A DNA stretch of 64,000 bases from WHSW01 sp963828755 (GTDB lineage: Bacteria; Actinomycetota; Thermoleophilia; Solirubrobacterales; 70-9): NCBI GenBank assembly GCA_963828755.1, contig CAWHFY010000009.1, forward strand, positions 1-64,000, given 5' to 3'. A program made the position numbers and the translations under genes. Below, piece by piece: positions 1 to 9,421 of the stretch (position 1 is its first letter; each line of letters begins with the position of its first letter). A model generated the notes under the pieces. It saw only the letters and a list, made by a program, of their open reading frames with translations, was not told the origin of the DNA and did no database searches.

Positions 1-48
1 GGGCTCGACGCGGCCGTCGCCTGCGAGTTCACGTTCGGCGTCCCATGA
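1..48 (+). CDS. 3' end of an unidentified gene (partial)
   Basis: Reading frame 1 is open from the window edge to a TGA at 46-48 and ends in ACEFTFGVP. Only 15 codons are visible, so no function can be given. The codon pattern (G/C in third positions) fits a real gene end, and the next gene begins about 120 bp further on in the same direction. Confidence 0.35.
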   Translation, partial: GLDAAVACEFTFGVP

Positions 49-113
49 TCCGGGCGGCAGCGCCGCAAGCTGGACGCCCCGGGCTTGTTTGCGCTTCCCG
101 GCGGTGTATTTTT

Positions 114-129
114 CTGAACAGCGGTTCAG
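114..129. promoter_or_regulatory. Inverted repeat, candidate TetR operator
   Basis: A perfect 6-bp inverted repeat, CTGAAC-AGCG-GTTCAG, lies 41 bp upstream of the chosen start of the TetR gene at 170. Autoregulation from a palindrome just upstream is usual for this family. The assignment is inferred from position and symmetry only. Confidence 0.45.
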
Positions 130-169
130 GATTGACCGCCCGGGACTTGAGAGGAGGCAGGACGCCGGG

Positions 170-787
170 ATGAGCCCGCGCCCGCAGATCGATCACATCC
201 GCAAGCCGCAGCTGCTCGCAGCGGCCGCGGCGGTGATCGCCGAGCGCGGCTTCGCCGCCACGCGGATCGCCGACGTCGCTGAGCGCGCGGGGACCAGCGC
301 GCCGGGCGTCCTCTATTGGTTCGACTCGCGCGACGCCCTGCTCGCCGAGGCGCTGAGCTTCGCCGAACGTGCCTTCCACGACGACCTCGCCGCCGAGGTC
401 GCGGCGCTCGACGACCCTCGCGAGCGGCTCGCGACGCTGATCGAGCGCTCGATCGGCGTCGACGACTACGACTGGGTCCTGTGGATGGAGCTGTGGGTGC
501 GCGCGCTGCGCGATCCGCGGATGGCCGAGTCGCGGCAGCTGCTCGACGACGGCTGGCGCGCCCAGATCGCCTCGATCATCGCCGAGGGCCAGGCGGCCGG
601 GGTGTTCGCCGGGCCGGAGCCCGAGCGGGCGGCGCTCGAGCTGGCGGCGTTGATCGACGGGCTCGCCGTCCAGGTCGCGCTCGACGATCCCCTGGTCACC
701 GCCGAGCTGATGCGCAGCACCTGCGTCGAGGTCGCCGAGCGTCTGCTCGACGTCGAGCTGCCCTCAGCCGCCGGGGTGTCGGCGTGA
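170..787 (+). CDS. TetR/AcrR family transcriptional regulator
   Basis: A 205-residue protein with an N-terminal TetR helix-turn-helix (about residues 12-58; AERGFAATRIADVAERAG followed by VLYWF) and a helical ligand-binding C-terminal half. The frame is open back to 89, but the ATG at 170 is preferred: GAGGAGG lies at 151-157 and the HTH then sits at the usual distance from the N-terminus. The stop overlaps the GTG of the binding-protein gene by 3 bases, so it is co-transcribed with the ABC transporter that follows and probably controls it. A palindrome at 114-129 is a likely operator. The inducer is unknown; a polyamine or related amine is a guess from context. Confidence 0.85.
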   Translation: MSPRPQIDHIRKPQLLAAAAAVIAERGFAATRIADVAERAGTSAPGVLYWFDSRDALLAEALSFAERAFHDDLAAEVAALDDPRERLATLIERSIGVDDYDWVLWMELWVRALRDPRMAESRQLLDDGWRAQIASIIAEGQAAGVFAGPEPERAALELAALIDGLAVQVALDDPLVTAELMRSTCVEVAERLLDVELPSAAGVSA

Positions 788-1890
788 CCGACCTGTCCCG
801 CCGCGACCTGCTGCGGGCCGGGGCCGGCCTCGCGCTGGCGGGCTACGGGCTCGCAGGGTGCACGGTCGAGCGCCAGGTCGACCGCTCGGCCGAGGGGCGG
901 ATCATCAAACCCGAGATCGACGGCGACCTGCTGCTCTACAACTGGGCCCAGTACATGGACCCCGACATCAAGAAGCGGTTCTCTGAGAAGTACGGGGTCG
1001 AGGTCAACGAGGTCAACTTCGACAACCTCGAGGCGATGGTGATCAAGCTCCGCAGCGGCGCGAGCTACGACCTGATCTGGCCGAGCACCGAGTACGTCTA
1101 CCGGCTCAACCGCGAGGGCCTGCTGGCGCGCTTCGACCGCGGCCTGCTGCGCAACAACGACAACATCTCGAGCTTCTACGACAGCCCCTGGTGGGACCCG
1201 AACGACGAGCTCGGGGTCCCCTACACGTACTACACGACCGGGATCTGCTGGCGCGAGGACGAGGTCTCGGGCATGACCGGCTCGTGGAACGACCTCCTCA
1301 ACCCCGACGGCGCGGGGCGGATGTTCATCCTCGATGACTTCCAGGAGGCGATCGGCGAGGCGAACCTGATCAACGGCTTCGACCTCAACACCGAGGATCC
1401 CGACGAGCTCGAGCAGTCGAAGCAGACGCTGCTCGACCAGAAGGAGAACGCGCGCGGCTTCTCGACCAACAGCGTGCAGAACCTGGTCTCGGGAAGCGCC
1501 GTCCTGCACCAGGCTTGGAACGGCGACATCGTCAACGTTCGCAACCAGGTCGACGACCCGTCGCTGTTCCACTACGAGACCTGCGACGAGGGCGTCCCGG
1601 TCGGCACCGACCTGATGTCGATCCCGATCACCGCCCGCAGCCCCGGGACGGCGATGCTGTTCATGGATTGGATCCTGGAGCCCGAGAACGCGGCCCAGAA
1701 CGTCGCCTGGAACGGCTATCCCCAGCCGTGTGAGGGCGGCAAGCAGGAGTTCGCGAAGCTGGTCAAAGACGAGCCGTCGATCGACGTCGACCTCGAGGCG
1801 CTCGCCGGCGGCGGGATGGAGTACCGGCTCGACGATCCCGCGGCGCGCCAGTCGTGGACCTCGATCTTCACCGAGGTGAAGGCCGGGTGA
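784..1890 (+). CDS. Polyamine-type ABC transporter substrate-binding lipoprotein (PotD/PotF-like)
   Basis: A 368-residue extracellular solute-binding protein of the spermidine/putrescine class. The N-terminus carries a twin-arginine motif (SRRDLL), a hydrophobic stretch and a lipobox ending LAGC, so it is probably exported by Tat and lipidated at Cys. The mature part has family features such as LLLYNWAQYMDPDI near the start, where PotD proteins read 'YNW..Y'. The GTG start at 784 overlaps the TetR stop. Permease, permease and ATPase genes follow on the same strand and complete an importer. Substrate specificity (putrescine, spermidine or another cation) cannot be read from the sequence. Confidence 0.85.
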   Translation: MTDLSRRDLLRAGAGLALAGYGLAGCTVERQVDRSAEGRIIKPEIDGDLLLYNWAQYMDPDIKKRFSEKYGVEVNEVNFDNLEAMVIKLRSGASYDLIWPSTEYVYRLNREGLLARFDRGLLRNNDNISSFYDSPWWDPNDELGVPYTYYTTGICWREDEVSGMTGSWNDLLNPDGAGRMFILDDFQEAIGEANLINGFDLNTEDPDELEQSKQTLLDQKENARGFSTNSVQNLVSGSAVLHQAWNGDIVNVRNQVDDPSLFHYETCDEGVPVGTDLMSIPITARSPGTAMLFMDWILEPENAAQNVAWNGYPQPCEGGKQEFAKLVKDEPSIDVDLEALAGGGMEYRLDDPAARQSWTSIFTEVKAG

Positions 1891-1918
1891 CGCGGAGCCC
1901 GGCGATTAGGCCGCCAGC

Positions 1919-2770
1919 GTGACCGCCGGCGGCTTCTGGACCCGGTTCCTGCTGCCCGGCGGCATCTGGCTGCTGCTGCTGTTCGCAGTCCCGCTGATCC
2001 TCGTGCTGGCGATCTCGTTCGGCTACGTCGACGACCTCGGCCGCGCCGTCTACTCGACCCGGCTCGACAACTACTCGGACTCGTTCAACCCGACCTACTT
2101 CCCCGTCATGCTGCGCTCGGTCCTGTACGCGGCGGCGACGACCGTGCTCTGCCTCGCGATCGGTTACCCGGTCGCGTACTACATCGCCCGCTACGGCGGC
2201 CGCTACCGCAACGTGCTGATCGCGCTGCTGGTGCTGCCGTTCTTCGTCAACTACCTGGTCCGCACGTACGCCTGGGTGGCCCTGCTGGCCGATGACGGCC
2301 TGGTCAACTCGACCGTCGTGGACCTCGGCCTGCGCAGCGATCCGATCCAGATGATCAACACGCCGTACGCCGTCATCGGCGGCCTCGTCTACGGCTACCT
2401 GATCTTCATGATCCTGCCCGTCTACGGCTCGCTCGAGCGGCTCGACCGCTCGGTGATCGAGGCCGGCAAGGACCTCTACGGATCGCCGCTGCAGACCTTC
2501 CTCCACGTCACCCTGCCTCAGACCAAGCAGGGGATCCTCGCCGGCGCGGTGCTCGTCTTCCTGCCCTCGGTTGGCGACTTCGTCTCCGCGCAGCTGCTCG
2601 GCGGGGTCGACACATACATGGTCGGGAACCTGATCCAGGACCAGTTCTTCGCCGCCAACAACTGGCCGTTCGGCGCGGCGCTGACCGTGGTCATGATGCT
2701 CTTCCTCTCCGTCTGGATGATCGGCTACCTCCGCTCAGCGGCTCGCGACGTACGAGGCGCGGCGATCTAG
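1919..2770 (+). CDS. potB: ABC transporter permease, PotB-like
   Basis: A 283-residue inner-membrane permease with about six predicted transmembrane segments. The first is LLLLFAVPLILVLAISF near residue 20. The EAA loop is recognisable at about residues 178-200 (EAGKDLYGSPLQTF), where it contacts the ATPase. It starts with GTG, and its TAG stop shares its last base with the GTG of the next permease gene, so the two are translationally coupled. It is the first of two membrane subunits of the polyamine-type importer at 784-4667. Confidence 0.85.
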   Translation: MTAGGFWTRFLLPGGIWLLLLFAVPLILVLAISFGYVDDLGRAVYSTRLDNYSDSFNPTYFPVMLRSVLYAAATTVLCLAIGYPVAYYIARYGGRYRNVLIALLVLPFFVNYLVRTYAWVALLADDGLVNSTVVDLGLRSDPIQMINTPYAVIGGLVYGYLIFMILPVYGSLERLDRSVIEAGKDLYGSPLQTFLHVTLPQTKQGILAGAVLVFLPSVGDFVSAQLLGGVDTYMVGNLIQDQFFAANNWPFGAALTVVMMLFLSVWMIGYLRSAARDVRGAAI

Positions 2771-3597
2771 TGGAGACGCATGCCTTCGACAAGCCGCGGA
2801 TCCTCCGCCTATGGAGCGCCCTCGTCTACCTGTTCCTGTTCACGCCGATCCTGGTCGTGATCCTGTTCTCGTTCAACTCGGTCAAGTCGCTGACCAACTT
2901 CGAGGGCTTCTCGCTGCAGTGGTATCAGGAGTTCCTCGACGATCCGACCCTGCGCGAGTCGCTGTTCACCTCGCTCGAGATCGCCTTCCTGACGATGATC
3001 GTGGCGACCGCGATCGGCACCGCGCTCGCGATCGGTCTGGTGCGCTCCCGGGCTCGCTGGGCTCCGGGGGCCAACATCCTCATGCTCGTCCCGCTCGTCG
3101 TCCCGGAGATCATCACCGGGATCTCGGCGCTGCTGATCTTCAGTCAGCTCGGGATCGCGCTCTCCTTCTGGACGATCGTGATCGCCCACATCACCTTCTC
3201 GATCTCCTACGTGACGATCGTCGTCCGCGCCCGGATGGCCTCGATCACGCTCGAGGTCGAGGAGGCGGCGATGGACCTCGGCGCGACCCGATGGCAGGCG
3301 GTGCGGTTGGTGCTCGTCCCTGCGCTCTGGCCGTCGGTGGTCGCGGCCGGCCTGCTCACCTTTGCCTTCTCCTTCGACGACTTCGTGCTCTCGTTCTTCA
3401 CCACCGGCGAGGACCTGCAGCCGCTCCCGGTCCGGATCTGGTCGGCGATCCGGTTCGGGCTCTCGCCGACGATCAACGCGATCGGGACCCTGATGATGGT
3501 CGTCTCGCTGACCGCGATCGCGCTCGCCGTGCTCCTGCCGCGGCTGTTCGGGCGCCGCGAGAGCGGCTTCAAGGTGCTCACCGCAACGGAGGGATAG
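2770..3597 (+). CDS. potC: ABC transporter permease, PotC-like
   Basis: A 275-residue integral membrane protein with six predicted helices and the EAA loop (EEAAMDLGATRWQA, about residues 163-176). The GTG start at 2770 overlaps the preceding TAG by one base. It pairs with the PotB-like subunit to form the channel. The ATPase gene starts only 2 bases after its stop, consistent with one operon. Confidence 0.85.
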   Translation: METHAFDKPRILRLWSALVYLFLFTPILVVILFSFNSVKSLTNFEGFSLQWYQEFLDDPTLRESLFTSLEIAFLTMIVATAIGTALAIGLVRSRARWAPGANILMLVPLVVPEIITGISALLIFSQLGIALSFWTIVIAHITFSISYVTIVVRARMASITLEVEEAAMDLGATRWQAVRLVLVPALWPSVVAAGLLTFAFSFDDFVLSFFTTGEDLQPLPVRIWSAIRFGLSPTINAIGTLMMVVSLTAIALAVLLPRLFGRRESGFKVLTATEG

Positions 3598-3599
3598 AC

Positions 3600-4667
3600 G
3601 TGGCCGAGGCGATCCGGATCGAGAACGTGACCAAGCGCTTCGGCGAACAGACCGCCGTCGACGACGTCACCCTGACGATCGAGCAGGGCGAGTTCTTCTC
3701 GCTGCTCGGCCCCTCGGGCTGCGGCAAGACGACCACCCTGCGGATGCTCGCCGGGTTCGAGGTCCCGACCGAGGGGACGATCCGGCTCGAGGGCGAGGCC
3801 GTCGACAACGTGCCGCCCTACAAGCGCGACGTCAACATGGTCTTTCAGAGCTACGCGCTGTTCGACCACCTCGACGTCAGCGACAACGTCGCCTTCGGGC
3901 TACGACGCAGGAAGGTCCCGAAGACCGAGGTCGCCGAGCGGGTTGGCGCGGCGCTGGAGCTGGTCAACCTGCGCGAACGCTCCACGGCGAGGACCAACGA
4001 GCTCTCCGGCGGCCAGCGCCAGCGAGTCGCACTCGCGCGGGCGCTCGTCAACCAGCCGAAGGTGCTGCTGCTCGACGAGCCGCTCGGGGCTCTGGACCTG
4101 AAGCTGCGCCGCCAGATGCAGGTGGAGCTGAAGCAGATCCAGCGCGAGGTCGGGATCACGTTCGTGTACGTGACCCACGACCAGGAGGAGGCGCTGTCGA
4201 TGTCCGACCGGATCGCGGTCATGAACGCCGGTCGCGTCGCCCAATGCGGGGCTCCCGAGGACATCTACGAACACCCGACCGAGGAGTTCGTCGCCGGCTT
4301 CATCGGGATCTCGAACCTGATCGCCGGCACGGTCGAGACCGGCGGCCAGGTCCGGATCCCGACCGGCACCCGGCTCGCGGTCGAGCTCCCCGAGGGGGTC
4401 ACCCGCGGCGACCAGGTCAACCTCTCGGTGCGGCCGGAGAAGATCGCGGTTGAGGAGCTCGAGGACGGCATGGTCAGCCTCGAGGGCACGATCGTCTCAC
4501 GGGTCTACCTCGGGGTCTCGACCCAGATCACGATCTCGCTCGGTGACGGCGCCAGCCTGGTCGCGCTCGAGCAGGCCACCTACCGCGCCCGCGCCGACGA
4601 CCGCTGGGAGCCGGGTACGCGGATCAGGATCGGCTGGCACCCCGAGCACTGCCTGGTGCTGCGCTGA
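3600..4667 (+). CDS. potA: Polyamine-type ABC transporter ATP-binding protein (PotA-like)
   Basis: A 355-residue ATPase. Walker A is GPSGCGKTT (near residue 38), the signature motif LSGGQRQR (about 137), Walker B VLLLDEP (about 158) and the H-loop YVTHDQEEAL. The C-terminal third is a TOBE-type regulatory domain, as in PotA/UgpC proteins. The GTG start at 3600 gives the correct N-terminus (AEAIRIENVTKRFG). It is the last gene of the importer operon and converges with the nitrilase gene. Confidence 0.88.
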   Translation: MAEAIRIENVTKRFGEQTAVDDVTLTIEQGEFFSLLGPSGCGKTTTLRMLAGFEVPTEGTIRLEGEAVDNVPPYKRDVNMVFQSYALFDHLDVSDNVAFGLRRRKVPKTEVAERVGAALELVNLRERSTARTNELSGGQRQRVALARALVNQPKVLLLDEPLGALDLKLRRQMQVELKQIQREVGITFVYVTHDQEEALSMSDRIAVMNAGRVAQCGAPEDIYEHPTEEFVAGFIGISNLIAGTVETGGQVRIPTGTRLAVELPEGVTRGDQVNLSVRPEKIAVEELEDGMVSLEGTIVSRVYLGVSTQITISLGDGASLVALEQATYRARADDRWEPGTRIRIGWHPEHCLVLR

Positions 4668-4724
4668 GGGTCGCGCGATCGCGGTCGGCGCCGGGCTGGC
4701 CGGGCGCGCCGCGGCGCAGACCGA

Positions 4725-5597
4725 TCAGGCCGAGCCGTCCGGCCGGGGCTGAATCCGGCCGTTCTCATACATCGGCAACTCGACCTCGCCGGCGGCGCCG
4801 CGGTCGATCTGCTGCCACATGCGCGACACGCCCGCGGTCCCGAACTCGCGCACCCGGGTCACGGCGTCGAGGTCGAGCACGTCGGTGACCAGCTCCTCGC
4901 CGCTGCCCGCCTCGACCCGGACCAGACCCTCCGGGTCGGCCACGAGGCTGCGCCCGAGCGCCGCCGGCGCCGAAGCGTTGACGTTGACCACGAAGAGCTG
5001 ATTGACGATCGCGTTGGCCCGCGCCGTGACCAGCTCGGCGGCGCGATCGCTGGTCGTGGTGAGCGTCGGCTGCAGCACGACCTCGGCCCCGAGCCACGCG
5101 AGCTGGCGGAACACCTCGGGAAAGAAGCCGTCGTAACAGATCGCGAGCCCGGCGCGCCCGATCCCGTCGATCTCGAAGACGACGAACTTGGTGCCCGGCG
5201 TGGTGCGCTCGCCGGGCTGCCACGGGAACGCCTTGCGATAGGTCGCGACCAGCCCCCGCTCGGGGGAGATCGCGACGGCCGTGTTGTGGATCGCACCGTC
5301 GCCGGCGCGCTCATAGACCGAGCCCGGGACAAGCCAGAGCCCGGTTTCGGCCGCGAGCCGCGCGAGCCGCTCGGTCAGCGGACCGGGGATCTCGACGGCG
5401 ACCTCGGCCGCGTAGCCGCGGCCCTCCTCCAGTAGTCCCGGGGGAGCGGAGAGGTACAGCTCCGGGGCGACCAGAAGCTGCAGGTGGCCCACGGCCTTGC
5501 GTGCCGCCGCGGCCTGGGCGGCGAACCGCTCGATCGTGGCCTCGGGGTCGCCGGGGATCGGAGCGGCCTGCAGCCCGGCGATCGAGAGGGTGCGCAC
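4725..5597 (-). CDS. Carbon-nitrogen hydrolase (nitrilase superfamily amidohydrolase)
   Basis: A 290-residue cytoplasmic amidase/nitrilase-fold protein. The Glu-Lys-Cys triad is visible: Glu in LLVAPELYLS, Lys in ATYRKAFPW, and Cys in GLAICYDGFF. The frame stays open far upstream, but a GTG at 5597 directly after the stop of the binding-protein gene (5600) gives the usual N-terminus (RTLSIAGLQAAP). It is translated just after a polyamine-type binding protein, so a carbamoyl- or acyl-amine substrate such as N-carbamoylputrescine is a reasonable guess. The sequence alone does not separate the nitrilase branches. Confidence 0.75.
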   Translation of the reverse strand: MRTLSIAGLQAAPIPGDPEATIERFAAQAAAARKAVGHLQLLVAPELYLSAPPGLLEEGRGYAAEVAVEIPGPLTERLARLAAETGLWLVPGSVYERAGDGAIHNTAVAISPERGLVATYRKAFPWQPGERTTPGTKFVVFEIDGIGRAGLAICYDGFFPEVFRQLAWLGAEVVLQPTLTTTSDRAAELVTARANAIVNQLFVVNVNASAPAALGRSLVADPEGLVRVEAGSGEELVTDVLDLDAVTRVREFGTAGVSRMWQQIDRGAAGEVELPMYENGRIQPRPDGSA

Positions 5598-5599
5598 CG

Positions 5600-6757
5600 T
5601 CAGCCGTTGAGCGCGCGCTCGAACGCCTCGGTCACCTGTTCGCCCTGGGCGCCGCCGAGCACCGGCTCGAAGGTGCAGTTGCGCGTGAAGTGCGAGCTCG
5701 GGAAGATCAGCTGGTTGCGGGCCAACTCCGGGTCGCGCTTCGCGAGGATCTGCTTGACGCCGGACACCGGGGTGACGTAGTTGACGTACTCGGCGATGTC
5801 GGCCTGGACCTTCGGGTCGTAGACGTAGTTCATGAACTCGAGCGCCGCCTGCGGATCGGGCGCGCCGACCGGGATCTCCATGCTCGTCGACCACAGCATG
5901 CAGCCCTCCTTCGGCATCACGAACTCGACGTTCGGATCGTCCTTTTGCATCTGCACCGCGTCCCCCGACCAGCCGAGGGCGATCGCGGTGTCGCCGGTGG
6001 CGAGGTCGCGGATGTAGTCGTTGCCGGTGAACCGCCGGATCTGGCCGGAGTTCGCCGCCTCGTCGATCTTGTCGACCGCCGCCAGCCACTGGTCGGTCGT
6101 CGCCGTATCGGGGTCGATGCCCATGCACTTCAGGGTCATCGGCACCGTGTCGCGAAGCTCGGTCAGCATCGAGACCTTGCCCGCGTATTGCGGATCGAAC
6201 AGGTCGCAGATCGAGTCGACGCCGGGCGCCAGGTCCGTGCGCACGATCAGCCCGGTCATCCCGGCCTGCCAGGGAACGGTGAAGTCGCGATTCGGATCCG
6301 CGGCCGGGTTCTGGAGCGCCGGGAGCAGGTTCTTCTCGACGTTCGGCAGCTTCGCCTTGTCGAGCTGGTAGATGTAGCCCAGGCCGTAGAGCTTCGCCGC
6401 CAGCCAGTCGCTGAGCGTGATCATGTCGCGGCCGCCCGACTCGCCGGCGGTCAGCAGCGGCTGGATCTTGGCGAAGAACTCGGCGTTGTCGTTGATCTCC
6501 TCGTTGTAGTCGACGTTGATCCCGGTGTCGCCTCGAACTGGGCGATCGTCCCGTCCTTGCCCGGGTCGATGTAGAGCGGCCACTGGGAGATCGAGAGCTC
6601 GTCGCCCGGCTCGCCCTCGGGGACGCGCTGCGGGCCGGCCGTCCCGGCAGAGGTCTCGGTCGAGCTCGAGTCGCCGCAGGCGGCGAGCGCGACGGCCGCG
6701 AGCGCGACGGCCAGGAGAGCGAGGGTGACCTTGGCGATACTTTGAATCAGATTTCAA
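5600..6757 (-). CDS. Second polyamine-type ABC substrate-binding protein, frameshifted
   Basis: About 385 codons of a PotD/PotF-like lipoprotein. From about 6530 to the stop one frame encodes the mature protein (TGINVDYNEEIND onward). Upstream, the signal peptide with lipobox (LAAVALAACGDSSS) and the first mature residues (SISQWPLYIDPGKDG) are in another frame. A single missing base near 6530 (GAGGCGACACC where one more base is expected) joins the two. No ATG, GTG or TTG opens the signal-peptide frame, so a second error near 6740 is possible; TTG at 6757 is in the downstream frame. The nitrilase starts 2 bp after it. The gene is a recent lesion or a sequence error; the remaining frame shows no decay. 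Confidence 0.7.
   Translation of the reverse strand: MKSDSKYRQGHPRSPGRRARGRRARRLRRLELDRDLCRDGRPAARPRGRAGRRALDLPVAALHRPGQGRDDRPVRGDTGINVDYNEEINDNAEFFAKIQPLLTAGESGGRDMITLSDWLAAKLYGLGYIYQLDKAKLPNVEKNLLPALQNPAADPNRDFTVPWQAGMTGLIVRTDLAPGVDSICDLFDPQYAGKVSMLTELRDTVPMTLKCMGIDPDTATTDQWLAAVDKIDEAANSGQIRRFTGNDYIRDLATGDTAIALGWSGDAVQMQKDDPNVEFVMPKEGCMLWSTSMEIPVGAPDPQAALEFMNYVYDPKVQADIAEYVNYVTPVSGVKQILAKRDPELARNQLIFPSSHFTRNCTFEPVLGGAQGEQVTEAFERALNG
6742..6757. promoter_or_regulatory. Inverted repeat between divergent TetR and binding-protein genes
   Basis: TTGAA-TCAGAT-TTCAA lies at the 5' edge of the minus-strand binding-protein gene, with a related half-site (GTTCAAAG) just before the TetR ATG at 6826. 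This AT-richer stretch in a GC-rich window is a likely promoter/operator for the divergent TetR gene. The assignment is inferred from position. Confidence 0.4.
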
Positions 6758-6825
6758 GAATAAACGCGCGCGGAACGCTCTGTCAATAGCCGAATGTCGC
6801 CGAATCGCTGGATACAGTTCAAAGA

Positions 6826-7440
6826 ATGCGGCGAAAGGACCAGGCCCGGAGGCGGGCCCAGTTGGCGGCGGCGGCGCGCGAGCTGCTGCTCGAGCACGGC
6901 GCGCTCGGCCTGCGGGTCAAGGACATCGCCGAGCGAGCCGGGATCTCGTCGAGCGCCGTCCTCTACTACTACCCGGACCTCGACGACCTGCTGCTCGAGG
7001 TCACCCGCGACGCGATGAGCCGCTACGGCGAGCGCCGGGCCGAGGCGATCCGCGGGATCGACGACCCGGCGGCCCAGCTACGGGTGGTGATCGGGCTCGG
7101 CGTGCCGACCGGCCCCGACGACGAGGACAGCCGCCTGCTCTACGAGCTCGACGCGATGACCGGCTCGAGCCGGCTGTTCGCGACCCTCTCGGCGTCGTTC
7201 TTCGATCGCCAGGTGATGCTCTACGAGCGCGTGCTCGAACGCGGCGTCGAGTCCGGCGCGTTCGCGATCGACTCCGACCCGGCGACCGTCGCCCGCGGGC
7301 TGGTGGCGCTCGAGGACGGGCTCGGCCTCCAGGTCGTGCTCGGCCACCCCGAGATCGACGCCGCCGCCGGAGAGGCGATCCTGCTCGCCTGGGCGAGCGC
7401 CGCGACGGGCGCCGACCTGCGCGCGCCGAGTGCGGCCTGA
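6826..7440 (+). CDS. TetR family transcriptional regulator
   Basis: A 204-residue regulator with an N-terminal TetR HTH (about residues 14-58; LRVKDIAERAGISSSAVLYY) and a helical effector domain. The ATG at 6826 has almost no Shine-Dalgarno sequence (CAAAGAATG), so translation may be leaderless or weak. It is transcribed away from the minus-strand binding-protein/nitrilase pair and converges on the second transporter operon. It probably controls one or both. A candidate operator lies at 6742-6757. Confidence 0.85.
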   Translation: MRRKDQARRRAQLAAAARELLLEHGALGLRVKDIAERAGISSSAVLYYYPDLDDLLLEVTRDAMSRYGERRAEAIRGIDDPAAQLRVVIGLGVPTGPDDEDSRLLYELDAMTGSSRLFATLSASFFDRQVMLYERVLERGVESGAFAIDSDPATVARGLVALEDGLGLQVVLGHPEIDAAAGEAILLAWASAATGADLRAPSAA

Positions 7441-7458
7441 GCGCCCCACTGCCGACCG

Positions 7459-7505
7459 CCGACGGGTTGAAAGCGTTGCCCTGTTTGGCGAAATCAACCC
7501 GTCGG
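7459..7505. terminator. Long hairpin between convergent genes
   Basis: A perfect 12-bp inverted repeat, CCGACGGGTTGA / TCAACCCGTCGG, encloses a 23-nt loop. It starts 19 bp after the TetR stop and lies beyond the 3' end of the opposing permease gene. It is suited to act as a bidirectional terminator, although no T-run follows on either strand. Confidence 0.45.
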
Positions 7506-7559
7506 CCCGCGGAGGCGGCACGCACGATCACGCGTACGCCGACGCTGTCGCTCGAGGCG

Positions 7560-7637
7560 CTACTCGGACGGCCCGGCGGCTTCGAGGGCCGCATCACGAT
7601 CCAGATAGCCCTGGATCGAACGCACACCGTCGAGCAC
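7560..7637 (-). CDS. Possible 25-residue ORF just after the permease stop
   Basis: After the permease TAG (7665-7667) the same frame stays open to a TAG at 7560-7562 and encodes LDGVRSIQGYLDRDAAL and a few more residues, with coding-like codon choice. GTG at 7637 could start it. It may be a small peptide, a C-terminal extension lost through a stop codon, or chance. No Shine-Dalgarno site or family is recognised. Confidence 0.18.
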   Translation of the reverse strand: MLDGVRSIQGYLDRDAALEAAGPSE

Positions 7638-7664
7638 CTCTTGCCGGCGAAAGGGAGCCCGGCG

Positions 7665-8523
7665 CTACGGGACCGCGGTCGCTTCGGCGCTCACCGGCTC
7701 GGGCTTGCCGCCTCCGCCTCGGCCGCCGGCGCCGCCGGCGTCCTGGCTCAGCTTGTTGGCGAAATAGACGGGGATGATCGAGATCACGATCACGATCACG
7801 GCGACCACGTTGACGATCGGCAGCTGGTTCGGAGCGGAAGAGGTTGTTGTAGATCCAGATCGGCAGCGTCTCGAGGTCGGCGCCGATCGTGAACCGGGTG
7901 ACGATGATCTCGTCGAAGGAGAGCGCGAAGGCGAGCAGGGCGCCGGCCACCAGCGCCGTCCGCATGGTGGGCAGGGTGACGAGCCGGAACGTCTGCCAGG
8001 TGTGGGCGCCGAGGTCTGCCGACGCCTCCTCGAGCGAGACCGAGACGCGCCGCAATCGCGCCACGACGTTGTTGTAGACGAGCACGATGCAAAAGGTGGC
8101 GTGGCCGACGATCACCGTCAGCAGGCTCAGGTCGAGGCCGAGCACCTGGGTGAAGGTGTCGTTGATCGCGATCCCGGTGACGATCCCCGGCAGCGCCAGC
8201 GGCAGCAGCACGAGGAACGAGATCGTTTCGCGCCCGAAGAAGCGGTGGCGCGCGACGGCGAGCGAGACCAGGGTGCCGAGCACGATCGCGATCGCGGTCG
8301 CCGCGACGGCGGCCTTGATCGAGGTGACGAAGGCGTCGCGGGCGCCCGAGTTGTCGATCGCCTTGCCGAACCAGTCGAGGGTCAGGCCGGATGGCGGCCA
8401 TTCGAGCGTCTTGCCGGCGTTGAAGGCGTAGATCAGGATCACGATCAACGGCACGTAGATGAACGCCAGCGTCAGGCCGACGCCGATCCGCAGGAGTATC
8501 TGAGAGCGGTTCGAGAGCCTCAT
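7665..8523 (-). CDS. potC: ABC transporter permease, PotC-like (second system), frameshifted
   Basis: About 285 codons. The ATG at 8523 overlaps the upstream permease stop (ATGA). Six transmembrane segments and the EAA loop (EEASADLGAHTWQ) are present in the first frame down to YNNLFR. Near 7831 a single-base indel moves the last segment (LPIVNVVAVIVIVISII) and a Gly-rich tail into another frame that ends at 7665. With the shift corrected the length is normal for PotC. It is the last gene of the operon 11813-7665. Confidence 0.75.
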
Positions 8524-9411
8524 AGGTGGTCGAAGGCCCCCAGTCGCCGGGCGACCAGCAGGTAGATGATCATCACCACGACCGGGACCATCACGAAGGC
8601 CGAGGCCAGGGGCTGGTTGTTGACGATGTTGGTGTAGACGACGTTGCCGATGAACTGGTTGTTGGAGACCAGGGAGGGGGTGATGTAGTCGCCGAGCGTG
8701 AGCGCGAAGGTGAAGATCGAGCCCGCGACGACCGCCGGGAAGGCGAGCGGCAGGATCACCCGCCGGAAGGTCGTGAACGGGGGGGCGCCGAGGTCCTCGG
8801 AGGCGCTGATCACCGAGTCCGGGATCCGCTCGAGGCCGGCGTAGATCGGGATGATCATGAACGGCAGCCAGAGGTAGCTCATCACCAGCCAGACGGCGAC
8901 GTTGCCGTAGCCCGGGCCCGTCGAGCCCGAGCGGGTTCAGCGCCCAGTTGAGGATCCCGCCGCTGGAGAGGATCGTCCGCCAGGCGTAGACCTTGACCAG
9001 GTAGCTCGACCACAGGGGCAGCAGCACGGCGACGACGAGCAGCGCCTTCGCCCGGCTGCTGGCGACCTTCGCCATGTAGAAGGCGATCGGGAAGGCGAGC
9101 AGGGCGTCGGTGATCGTGACCAGCGCCGCGATCAGGATCGTGCGCCCGGCGATCGTGCGGTACACCGGCTCCTCGACCAGGGTCTGGAAGTTGTCGAGGC
9201 TGAAGGTCTGCTCGACCTCGCCGCTGAGCGGGTTGACCTGCCAGAACGCCGCCACCAGGATCACGAAGAGCGAGCCGAGGTAGCCGATCACGAGCCAGCC
9301 GACCGGGCCGGCGAGCAGGGCTCCGAGCTGGAGCCGGGGACGGCCATGGAAGAGGCCGGCGAGCCTGTGGCCCACCGACCTCTTCCTAACCGGCGCTACA
9401 CCGGCTTCCAC
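8520..9411 (-). CDS. potB: ABC transporter permease, PotB-like (second system), frameshifted
   Basis: About 297 codons. The N-terminal half, with the first membrane helices (WLVIGYLGSLFVILVAAFW), runs from GTG 9411, or from GTG 9375, which has AGGAAGAGG just upstream. Near 8914, in a GGGCCCGGG run, the frame shifts, and the rest (MSYLWLPFMIIPIYAGLER, EAA loop SASEDLGAPPFTTF) continues to 8520. It overlaps the PotC-like gene by 4 bp. The homologous order with the plus-strand system supports the assignment. Confidence 0.75.
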
Positions 9412-9421
9412 GGAACACCCA